Assembly: GCA_007129135.1 (NCBI GenBank)
Contig: SKWB01000375.1
Span: 1 to 23,816 of the forward strand
Length of the DNA: 23,816 nt
Source: Halococcaceae archaeon
Lineage (GTDB): Archaea; Halobacteriota; Halobacteria; Halobacteriales; Halalkalicoccaceae
Reading direction: 5' to 3'
The notes beneath the pieces are model-generated. The model saw only the letters and a program-made list of their open reading frames with translations. It did no database searches and was not told the origin of the DNA. The position numbers and the translations under genes were made by a program. Position 1 is the stretch's first letter. Each line of letters starts with the position of its first letter. Below are positions 6,863 through 13,957 of this stretch, one piece after another.

Positions 6863-8245
6863 CTACGCGAGCGGGGCGATCAGCTGGAGGACGAAGACCA
6901 GGATCAGCCCCGTGATCGACATCACCGTACAGACCGCCGAGTAGCTCTTGAACGTCTCGAGCTGGGTGATCCCGGCGACCTCGCTCACGACCCAGAAGCC
7001 GCTGTCGTTGTACCAGGGGGCGATCATGCCGCCGAAGCCGATCGCCATCATCAGGTAGACGGCGTTTGCGTCGAAGCCACCCGCGAGCGGCGCCATGATC
7101 GCCGCACCGGTGAGGATCGCGACGGTGCCCGACCCCTGGGCGACCCGGATGACGGCGGCGATCGCCCAGCCGGTGAACAGCAGGCCGAGGCCGAGCGCCT
7201 CGAGACCTCCGGCGATCCACTCGCCGACGCCGGCGATGGCGAGCATCGCGCCGAACGTACCGCCCGCGGCGGTTATCGCGATGATGTTCCCACCGCTCTT
7301 GATCGCCTCCGTGATCTCGTTGTTGAAGAGGTCCCGGTCGCCGACCATCTCCATCCTGTAGTAGGTGAACGCCGCGAGCAGCGCCGCCGCGGTCAGCGCG
7401 AAGTTCGGATCGCCGAGGAACGACGTGGAGACGACGACAGCGCCACCCTCCGCGATCACTCCGGCGTCGGCGAGGACGTCCGCGGTCGTGTTGGAAGCGA
7501 TCAGCAGGACCGGGGCGGCGATCGGCAGCGAGGACTCGAACAGGCCGGGGAGTTCGGAGGTCGGCCGATCGGTCTTCTCCCGCAGGTCCTCCGGCGACGA
7601 ACCCATCGCCTCTCGCAGGGGAAACTCCTCTCTACCGTGGAGAAACCGTCCGTAGACGATCCCACCGAGCATCGACGTCGGGAGCGCGACCGCGGCGCCG
7701 ACGAGGATCGCGAGGCCGAGGTCGACGTCCAGTTCGGCGGCCATCGCGAGCGGTCCGGGCGTCGGCGGGACGAGCATGTGCGTCGCCAGCGCGCCCGCGG
7801 CGAGCACCGAGACGTAGAGCGAGAACTTCACCCCGGTCCGGGCCTTCATCGAGCGGCCGAGCGGGGCGAGCAGGTAGAAGACGTTGTCGAAGAAGACCGG
7901 GATCGAGAGGACGTAGCTGCTGCCCATCAGCGCGTACTCCGATCGCTTCTCCCCCGTGAGCGAGAGGAAGCCGCGGACGATCCGGTCGGCGGCCCCGCTG
8001 TCCATCAGACACTTGCCGATGATCGCCGCCATCAGGATCGGGATGCCGATCGCGACCATCACGCCGCCGAACTCCTCGGCGGTCTGGGCGGCCACGTCCG
8101 CCGTCGCCAACTCCGGCGTCGTCAGCCCGATCGCCATCGCCGCGATGACGAGCCCGACGAACGCCGGGAGTTTCAACCAGACGAGCAGTGCGACCACGGT
8201 CACGAGCCCGACGAGGAACGGGATAATGGGGCTTGTTAGCACCAT
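6863..8245 (-). CDS. GntP-family permease (gluconate/hydroxyacid:H+ symporter)
   Basis: A 460-residue polytopic membrane protein, normal for the GntP family, with about 12 or more hydrophobic segments. Family-like stretches include MAAIIGKCLMDSGAADRIVRGFLSLTGEKRSEYALMGSS split by loops, IPVFFDNVFYLLAPLGRSM, and LATHMLVPPTPGPLAMA, which match the conserved FFD and HxxxPPTPGP motifs of gluconate permeases. Transport of gluconate, another sugar acid or a short hydroxyacid is likely, and the exact substrate cannot be read. No kinase or dehydratase for gluconate is adjacent. A TATA-like TTTTCATA (8273-8281, minus) lies ~32 nt before the ATG. Confidence 0.92.
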   Translation of the reverse strand: MVLTSPIIPFLVGLVTVVALLVWLKLPAFVGLVIAAMAIGLTTPELATADVAAQTAEEFGGVMVAIGIPILMAAIIGKCLMDSGAADRIVRGFLSLTGEKRSEYALMGSSYVLSIPVFFDNVFYLLAPLGRSMKARTGVKFSLYVSVLAAGALATHMLVPPTPGPLAMAAELDVDLGLAILVGAAVALPTSMLGGIVYGRFLHGREEFPLREAMGSSPEDLREKTDRPTSELPGLFESSLPIAAPVLLIASNTTADVLADAGVIAEGGAVVVSTSFLGDPNFALTAAALLAAFTYYRMEMVGDRDLFNNEITEAIKSGGNIIAITAAGGTFGAMLAIAGVGEWIAGGLEALGLGLLFTGWAIAAVIRVAQGSGTVAILTGAAIMAPLAGGFDANAVYLMMAIGFGGMIAPWYNDSGFWVVSEVAGITQLETFKSYSAVCTVMSITGLILVFVLQLIAPLA

Positions 8246-8348
8246 TGTATTCAGGAACGCTCTGTCGATCGATTATGAAAATTGCGGTAGCCGAAGCGAG
8301 CATCAGATCGTCGATACGTGTTCCGGGACCCCGGTCCGTCCCCCCGGG

Positions 8349-8561
8349 TCACTCCAGTGGGGGGACGAGGCTCCCGTACGTTCTGCGCATCACGACGACC
8401 ACCGCGACCACGAAGATCGCGGAGACCGGTAGCGCGAGCCAGAGGGCGGTCTCCAGTGAGCCACCGCTCACGAGGCGAACGAACAGCACCGAGGGAAAGA
8501 CGGTCGTGATGGCGAAGACGATCGCGACGGCGACGAAGAGTACCTCCTCGCGGTCAGGCAT
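8349..8561 (-). CDS. Small two-helix membrane protein
   Basis: A 70-residue hypothetical protein with two strongly hydrophobic helices (about 8-31 and 41-60) separated by a short loop (VSGGSLETA). It ends in RRTYGSLVPPLE on what is probably the cytoplasmic side. The ATG at 8561 is used. A GTG two codons upstream is possible. It lies between the permease and the YdjM-like gene on the same strand, with ~100-nt gaps each side, so operon membership is uncertain. Third-codon GC bias supports a real gene. The family is not recognised. Confidence 0.6.
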   Translation of the reverse strand: MPDREEVLFVAVAIVFAITTVFPSVLFVRLVSGGSLETALWLALPVSAIFVVAVVVVMRRTYGSLVPPLE

Positions 8562-8688
8562 CGTCACGGGTTCTCGTCATGGGGGAGCGTTCGAGTATTC
8601 GGTCGTCGGTCCCGAGATCGAGGCGTGTTCACCTAACAGTGTCGACCGGTTCCGTGCCCGAACCGCGAGCGATCAGTCCGTCGTGCTA

Positions 8689-9201
8689 TCAGTTCGCGTG
8701 GTGAGAATCGGGCGCGAACGGGCTCCGATACCGAACGTACCAGACGCCGGCGGCGAGCAGACCCGAGGCGGCCGCTGGCCAGCGGTCGCTGCTCAGGTAC
8801 CAGTTCGGCGTCGGGGGGTTGTAGCCCGAAAGCGGCCAGAGGACGGCGTAGGAGTGTCCGGACGGGTTGGTGAGAAAGAGATCGAGCGCGTGGTGTGAGG
8901 CCATCCCCACGAAGAGCAGCGCCGCGACACGGAGGCGGATCTCCGGGTGGACGAGCAGCGCGCCGATCCCGACGGCGACGAGCGAGCCGCCCATGGTGTG
9001 GAACGCACCCCACGAGAACGGGACTCCCAGCGCGGCCTGGACTGCGTGTTCGCTCACGAGCAGCTCCGCCCGGTTCATGTCGGGAATGAGCGCACCCGCC
9101 ATCGCGACGGTGACGTACCGAGGGGTGATCCACTCGTAGCGAAACGAGAGCAGCGTCGCGAGCGAGTAGCCGACGAGGACGTGTGTCAGCAGGTCAGCCA
9201 T
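8689..9201 (-). CDS. Membrane-bound metal-dependent hydrolase, YdjM/DUF457-like
   Basis: A 170-residue membrane protein beginning MADLLTHVLVGYSLATLLSF. The histidine in the DLLTH opening, the GALIPDMNRAELL segment and a later HHALDLFLT are the conserved His/Asp positions of the YdjM (PF04307) inner-membrane putative hydrolase family. Four hydrophobic segments are seen. Substrates of the family are unknown. It overlaps the upstream gene by 8 nt, which suggests co-translation with the protein at 9194-9709, a likely functional partner. Confidence 0.8.
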   Translation of the reverse strand: MADLLTHVLVGYSLATLLSFRYEWITPRYVTVAMAGALIPDMNRAELLVSEHAVQAALGVPFSWGAFHTMGGSLVAVGIGALLVHPEIRLRVAALLFVGMASHHALDLFLTNPSGHSYAVLWPLSGYNPPTPNWYLSSDRWPAAASGLLAAGVWYVRYRSPFAPDSHHAN

Positions 9202-9709
9202 CGCGCTCGCCTCCGAGGATCGACCGGACCGTGAGTGGCTTCTCGCGTGGCTCCAGTCCGGCGGCGTTCCACTCGATCCGCCAGCCGCGGAGCAGCCGGG
9301 CGAGCACCCAGAGCCCCGCGAGGAACGAGACGACGTACATGTAGGCCAGCTCCCAGGTGTCTCTAACGAGCGTCTCCTCCGCCGAGAGTACCTGCCCCTC
9401 CTGCACCTCGCCGAAGGCCCTGAGCGCCTGGCCCTCCTCGACCGGTTCCTCGACGCCTTCGACGGTCAGCGCGATCCCCTCCCCGGGCGGGCCGGTCTCG
9501 ATGACGACCGGGTCGGTCGAGACGACCGCGCCGGAGACGTCGGCCTGTTCGCCGACGTAGGTATCGTACTCGAGTGCGAGGTGATCGCCGTCCGGGTAGG
9601 CGTGCCGGTCGGGATCGGGCTCGCCGGCTCCAGAGAGGACGAACAGGCCGACCAGGAGCGCGAACAGGACGAGGAGCGCGAGGGCACGGGATCGGGGAGT
9701 GCGGAGCAT
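9194..9709 (-). CDS. Membrane-anchored protein with OB-like extracytoplasmic domain
   Basis: A 171-residue protein. An N-terminal hydrophobic helix (~8-27, ALALLVLFALLVGLFVLSG) is followed by a ~85-residue acidic beta-rich domain. Its strands (YVGEQADVSGAVVSTDPVVIE, IALTVEGVEEPVEEGQALRAFGEV) look like an OB fold. A second membrane helix (AYMYVVSFLAGLWVLARLL) and a short tail with WRIEWNAAGLEPREKP follow. The domain between the helices is probably outside the cell. The ATG at 9709, preceded by AGGTGG, is preferred over a GTG at 9751. It overlaps the YdjM-like gene by 8 nt. The function is unknown. Confidence 0.68.
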   Translation of the reverse strand: MLRTPRSRALALLVLFALLVGLFVLSGAGEPDPDRHAYPDGDHLALEYDTYVGEQADVSGAVVSTDPVVIETGPPGEGIALTVEGVEEPVEEGQALRAFGEVQEGQVLSAEETLVRDTWELAYMYVVSFLAGLWVLARLLRGWRIEWNAAGLEPREKPLTVRSILGGERDG

Positions 9710-9846
9710 GTGCCCACCTGTCGGCGGAGGTGCTTCGTCGTTTCCGTTCACACGACCGAGCAGGCCGACCGAGTCCCACGATCACGGTACCGGAGAACGG
9801 GACGGGGAATCGGCACACCGAAGACGTGACCGGAGATAACGGTCCC

Positions 9847-10797
9847 ATGCACGTGGCCGTGGTCGGCAGCGGAACGATCGGGTCGACCGTCGCCTACGAC
9901 CTCGCTACCGGACCGGACGCGATCGACGTCACGCTGATCGACACGGACGGGGACGCCGCCTACGGGCACGCGACCGACCTCAGACACGCGACCCGACACG
10001 TCTCGCACCCGACCGGGACGGCGTCGAGGGACCGCTACGGAACGGTCGAGACGGCTCCGCCGGGACCCGACGCGCTCTCCGACGCGGACTGTATCGTCGC
10101 GACCGCGAGCGCGCCACGGACGGCCGGCGGGGCCGAACGCGGCGGCCGGATGACCTTCCTCGAGCGGAACCTCTCGATCGCCGAGGAGATCGGCGGGTGG
10201 CTCCGGGAGCTCGAACCCAGAGCGCTGCTCACCGTGACGAACCCGGTCGACCGCATCACACACCGGCTCTGGGCCGAGAGCGGGTGGCCCCGCGAACACC
10301 TCCTCGGCTACTCGCTCTCGGAGACCGCGCGGATGGCCGACTGGATCGCCGACCGCGAGGGCGTCTCCCCCGCGGACGTCGCCTGTCCGATGCTCGGCGA
10401 GCACGGCGAGCACCTCGTCCCCGCGATCTCGCGCGCGACGGTCGACGGGCGGCCGCTCTCGCTGACCGAGGGAGAACGCGAGGCCGCGCTCGACTTCGTC
10501 AGGGAGGCCCCGTACGACGTGATCGCCCACCGCGGCCCCGAGGACTCCTCACGCTGGGTGACCGCCCGCGGCGTCGCGGGCATCGTCGAGGCGCTCTCCT
10601 CGGACGGAGTGGACGAGCCGGTCTGCCTCTCGGTCCCGCTCGACGGCGAGTACGGACAGCAGGGGGTCTCGCTCTCGGTCCCGGTCACCCTCTCCTCCGA
10701 CGGCTGGAGCGAGATCCACGAGTGGGAGCTCTCGACGTGGGAACGCGAGCGGATGGCCGCTGCCGCGGGGGCGGTACGATCCTCGCTCGAGCGATGA
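9847..10797 (+). CDS. Divergent lactate/malate dehydrogenase-family protein
   Basis: A 316-residue member of the NAD(P)-dependent 2-hydroxyacid (LDH/MDH) family. The nucleotide site is VVGSGTIGSTVAYDL (residues 5-19), with acidic residues D32/D34 after strand 2 that favour NAD. Catalytic-region matches are R91 (SAPR), TNPVD with N132, R162, and H186 in LGEHGEH. Compared with haloarchaeal MalDH as I recall it, the mobile substrate loop (R91 to R101) is about four residues longer. The Asp that partners the catalytic His is replaced by Glu (E159, SETAR), and this stretch is one residue shorter. It may thus act on a different 2-oxoacid. The start is the ATG giving MHVAVVGSG. It is convergent with the AOR gene. 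Confidence 0.85.
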   Translation: MHVAVVGSGTIGSTVAYDLATGPDAIDVTLIDTDGDAAYGHATDLRHATRHVSHPTGTASRDRYGTVETAPPGPDALSDADCIVATASAPRTAGGAERGGRMTFLERNLSIAEEIGGWLRELEPRALLTVTNPVDRITHRLWAESGWPREHLLGYSLSETARMADWIADREGVSPADVACPMLGEHGEHLVPAISRATVDGRPLSLTEGEREAALDFVREAPYDVIAHRGPEDSSRWVTARGVAGIVEALSSDGVDEPVCLSVPLDGEYGQQGVSLSVPVTLSSDGWSEIHEWELSTWERERMAAAAGAVRSSLER

Positions 10798-10895
10798 TCG
10801 GCGGTCGAACCGCTCGTACGGTCTGCTGTGACGATCGACCGGCCCAACGCCGACCGTCCTGCGGTTGCGCCGGTACTGACGGTCAGCAGCCCGTA

Positions 10896-12743
10896 TCAGT
10901 CCGCCGGCAGGTCGAGCCGCGAGAGCGTCTCTTCGGTCGGTTCTCCCTCGCTATCCCACCCGCGGAACGCGTAGTACTCCTCACGCATCCGCTCAAGCTC
11001 CTCGGGCGGGCAGTACATCCCCTCGCTCGGGCCGTCCGGGATCGGCTCGTGCGTGACCCGGTGGGGGAGCGTGTCCGTCTCGCGGCCCGCGACCCCGCGT
11101 TCGAGGTTGATCAGCCGCTCGAGCGTGTAGACCCGCTCGCCGATCTCCTCTACCTCCTCGACCGAGAGCTCCCACCCGAGCGCGAGGTTCACTGCATCCC
11201 TGTAGTTCTCGTTGACGTGGACGCCCCACCCGCCCTCGCTGACGAACCGACACTGGGTGAGCGAGTCGCCGAGCGCCGTGAAGTGCTGCGACCGCGCGGC
11301 GAACTCCGCGGTCCCCTCCGTCGTCTCGTCGTACTCCCCGCGGTACTGACGGGTCGGGCGGGTGTCGTGGTGCGAGCCGCCGCGGTTCGAGGTGGCGTAG
11401 CCGATGCTCATCCCCTTGAGACCTCTGGGAGAGTGGGCGGCGAACTCCAGGCCCATCCGGCCGTGGACGAACTCCTCCGACTCCTCTCCCAGCTCCTCCG
11501 AGAGCCGGAACGAACCCTCCGCGATTGCGTCGCCGATCCCCTCGCGGTGGGCGGTCTCCCTCGCCAGCTCGACCAGCCCGTCCGCATCGCCGAACTCCAG
11601 GTGCGGCGAGTCCTCCTCCCCGAGCAGCCCCTCCTCGTGGCACTCGCGGGCGAACGCGACCGTGACCCCCCAGCTGATCGTGTCCATCCCCAGGCGATCG
11701 CAGAGGTCGTTCGCCTTCATCACCCGTTTGATGTCGTAGACCTCCTGCATCGTCGTCGTCGCGAAGAGGCTCTCGAACTCCGGGATCTTCGCCTCCGTGA
11801 TCCCCTCGCTCTCGACGCTCACGTGTTTCCCACACCGGACCGCACAGGCCGCACAGGTGGTGTCCTCCGTGACGTACTCCTCCTTGAGCGTCTCGCCGGA
11901 GACCGCCTCCGCGTCCGCGTCCTCGGCCTGCTCGGACTGGTTGTTCCTGGTGCCTAGCTTCCCCATCTCGTTGATCGGGTTCACCAGTCCGGCGGTCCCG
12001 TGGGTCTGGAGCATCTGCGTCTCGTCCATCAGCCGCCCCATCTGCCCGGTCGTGAGCTCTCGGAACTCGCTCTCCGAGGCGACCTCCGGCTCGAACGAGC
12101 CCTCCCGGATCGCGAGCGCCTTCACGTTCTTCGATCCCATCACGGCGCCCGCACCGCCGCGTCCGGCGACGCCCTCCCTGTCCCGGCCCTGGTGCAACAG
12201 ACAGGCGTAGCGGACGAGGTTCTCGCCCGCCGGCCCGGCGGCGATCACGTGCGTCGAGTGGCCGACGCCCTCCTCCTCGCGGATCCCCTCGCAGGTCGCG
12301 TAGGTGTCCTCGCCGGCGAACCGCTCCGCGTCCTCGATCCGAGCACCCTCCTCGTCGACGACGACGTACGAGAGCTCCTCGGCCCGCCCGTGGAGCACCA
12401 CCACGTCGAAGCCGGCCGTCTTCTGGGCCTGCGGGAAGGTGCCCCCGAACGTGCTGTCGAAGAAGCCGTTGGTCATCGGGCTCACGAAGCCGACGACCCC
12501 GCGGCTGGTCGACTGAAACGGCGTGGCCGTCATCGGGCCGACCGCGAACGCGAGGACGTTCTCCGGGTCGAACGGCCCGGCGTCGGAGGGGACGTGGTCG
12601 TGGACGAGCTTCGCGGCGAAGCCGTTCCCCCCGAGGAGTCGTCGCGCGTCGACCGGATCGATCGCCTCGCGCTCTGTCTCGCCGGTAGCGAGGTGGACGT
12701 GCAGTATCTCGCCGCCGTAGGCGGGCGGAAGGTCGTCTGACAT
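10896..12743 (-). CDS. Aldehyde:ferredoxin oxidoreductase (tungsten pterin family)
   Basis: A 615-residue protein of full family length. This family oxidises aldehydes to carboxylic acids with ferredoxin as electron acceptor, using a bis-pyranopterin tungsten (or molybdenum) cofactor and one [4Fe-4S] cluster. Cluster ligands are visible as C297-x2-C300-x3-C304 (TTCAACAVRCGKH) and C498 (SLTQCRF), in the same spacing as the Pyrococcus enzyme. Typical blocks include AAGPAGENLVRYACLLHQ, GAVMGSKNVKALAI, HGTAGLVNPINEMGKLGTRN, CDRLGMDTISWG and AHREGIGDAIAEGS. The start at MSDDLPPA is chosen over an upstream ATG at 12770. The enzyme is cytosolic, and the aldehyde substrate is not evident. Confidence 0.93.
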   Translation of the reverse strand: MSDDLPPAYGGEILHVHLATGETEREAIDPVDARRLLGGNGFAAKLVHDHVPSDAGPFDPENVLAFAVGPMTATPFQSTSRGVVGFVSPMTNGFFDSTFGGTFPQAQKTAGFDVVVLHGRAEELSYVVVDEEGARIEDAERFAGEDTYATCEGIREEEGVGHSTHVIAAGPAGENLVRYACLLHQGRDREGVAGRGGAGAVMGSKNVKALAIREGSFEPEVASESEFRELTTGQMGRLMDETQMLQTHGTAGLVNPINEMGKLGTRNNQSEQAEDADAEAVSGETLKEEYVTEDTTCAACAVRCGKHVSVESEGITEAKIPEFESLFATTTMQEVYDIKRVMKANDLCDRLGMDTISWGVTVAFARECHEEGLLGEEDSPHLEFGDADGLVELARETAHREGIGDAIAEGSFRLSEELGEESEEFVHGRMGLEFAAHSPRGLKGMSIGYATSNRGGSHHDTRPTRQYRGEYDETTEGTAEFAARSQHFTALGDSLTQCRFVSEGGWGVHVNENYRDAVNLALGWELSVEEVEEIGERVYTLERLINLERGVAGRETDTLPHRVTHEPIPDGPSEGMYCPPEELERMREEYYAFRGWDSEGEPTEETLSRLDLPAD

Positions 12744-12840
12744 ACCTTCTCGCAGGAGGGTCGGTGACAAGGAAGTTCCGCTCGCAGGACCTCGACGTGC
12801 ACCAGGGCCTGCGACTCCGATCCGAGCTACTCTCCAGCCA

Positions 12841-12867
12841 CGAAACGTTTATTCGCGCGTTCGAACG
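12841..12867 (+). promoter_or_regulatory. BRE/TATA promoter with palindrome for the first Gfo/Idh gene
   Basis: CGAAA (12841-12845) resembles a BRE. It merges into GTTTATT (12847-12853), whose centre is 27 nt before the ATG at 12877. AAACGTTT (12843-12850) and CGTTCGAACG (12858-12867) are perfect palindromes. The second lies between TATA and the predicted start site, where a repressor could act. Confidence 0.55.
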
Positions 12868-12876
12868 TGGTTGTCC

Positions 12877-13839
12877 ATGCGAATCGGGATAGCCGGAGCC
12901 GGGTTCATGGCCGAGACACATCTCGCGGCGTACGCCGAGATGGACGTGGAGGTAGTCGGCGTCGCCGCACCGAGCGATCCGAGACGGTTCGTCGACGAAC
13001 ACGGCCTCGACGCGACACCCTACACGGACGTCGCGAGCATGTGCGCGAACGAGGGGATCGACGCGCTCGACGTCTGTACGCCGACGCACACGCACGTCGA
13101 CCTCGTTCGGTGTGCTGTCGAGGCTGAGGCCGCCGTCTTCGTGGAGAAGCCGATCGCGAGCACCCTCGACGGGGCGCGTGAGATCGCCGACGCGGTCGAC
13201 CGAGCGGAGCTGACGTTCATGGCCGGCCACGTCGTCCGCTTCTTTCCGGAGTACGCGACGGCGGCCGAACTCGAGGTGGGAACCCCCGGAGTCGCGCGGG
13301 CGAGACGGCTCTCGCCGTTTCCCGAGTGGGGCTCGGAGGACTGGTTCGCCGACCGGGAGAAAAGCGGCGGGATATTCGTCGACCTCGCCATCCACGACCT
13401 GGACTACCTCCGGTGGTGCTGGGGAGAGGTCGAGCGGGTCTTCGCTCGCCGCCACCGCGAACCACGCGCGGAGCACGGCTTCGTCACGCTCCGCTTCGAG
13501 TGCGGAGCCGTCGGCTACGTGGAGGCCTCCTGGGCACAGCCAGAGTCCCGAGCGTTCACGAGCGAACTCGAACTCGCGGGCGATGCGGGGCTGGTCGAGT
13601 TCTCGACCGAGAGTGACTCCCCCTACCGCCAGTGGACCGACGACGGCGAGCTGGTCGAGAGCCCCCACGCGAAGGGTGGCTACCGACGCGAACTCGAACA
13701 CTTCGTCTCGTGTGTCGAATCGGGAACCGACCCCGCAGTCGGGGTGCGCGAGGCGACCGAGTCGCTCAGACTGGCGCTCGCCGCCGAGCGATCGGCCGAC
13801 CGCGGCCGACCCATTACCGTGTCGGAGGTGGTCGCGTGA
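12877..13839 (+). CDS. Gfo/Idh/MocA-family oxidoreductase 1
   Basis: A 320-residue NAD(P)-dependent oxidoreductase of the sugar/inositol dehydrogenase type. The N-terminal Rossmann motif is RIGIAGAGFMAETH (residues 2-15). The conserved EKP that contacts the nicotinamide ribose is at 90-92 (VFVEKPIAST). The C-terminal half has the family helix FVDLAIHDLDYLRW with the catalytic-region His. The ATG at 12877 is fixed by a TATA box 27 nt upstream. The terminal codons (GAGGTGGTCGCGTGA) form the first copy of the junction repeated downstream, and the stop overlaps the GTG of a mini-ORF. Sugar or polyol specificity is not determined. Confidence 0.93.
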   Translation: MRIGIAGAGFMAETHLAAYAEMDVEVVGVAAPSDPRRFVDEHGLDATPYTDVASMCANEGIDALDVCTPTHTHVDLVRCAVEAEAAVFVEKPIASTLDGAREIADAVDRAELTFMAGHVVRFFPEYATAAELEVGTPGVARARRLSPFPEWGSEDWFADREKSGGIFVDLAIHDLDYLRWCWGEVERVFARRHREPRAEHGFVTLRFECGAVGYVEASWAQPESRAFTSELELAGDAGLVEFSTESDSPYRQWTDDGELVESPHAKGGYRRELEHFVSCVESGTDPAVGVREATESLRLALAAERSADRGRPITVSEVVA

Positions 13840-13898
13840 GCGAGCGGGGCGAGCGAACGCGGGTACACTGGAGCTCTTCTCCGGGGGTGGTCGCGTGA
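13836..13898 (+). CDS. 20-codon mini-ORF 1 in repeat
   Basis: A GTG-initiated 20-residue frame, SERGERTRV near the start and SPGVVA at the end. Its GTG overlaps the TGA of the upstream Gfo/Idh gene (GTGA), and its TGA overlaps the GTG of mini-ORF 2. Codon phase and overlaps allow translation to run from one large gene to the next. Whether a stable peptide is made is unknown. It could simply be a translational relay formed by duplication. Confidence 0.35.
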   Translation: MSERGERTRVHWSSSPGVVA

Positions 13899-13957
13899 GC
13901 GAGCGAGGCGAGCGAACGCGGGTACGCCGAGACTTGGCTTCGGGGGTGGTCGCGTGA
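13895..13957 (+). CDS. 20-codon mini-ORF 2 in repeat
   Basis: The second copy, with the same SERGERTRV start and a GVVA end but a different centre (RRDLAS instead of HWSSSP). About 14 of 20 residues equal mini-ORF 1. Its TGA overlaps the GTG start of the second Gfo/Idh gene at 13954. Same caveats as mini-ORF 1. Confidence 0.35.
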   Translation: MSERGERTRVRRDLASGVVA

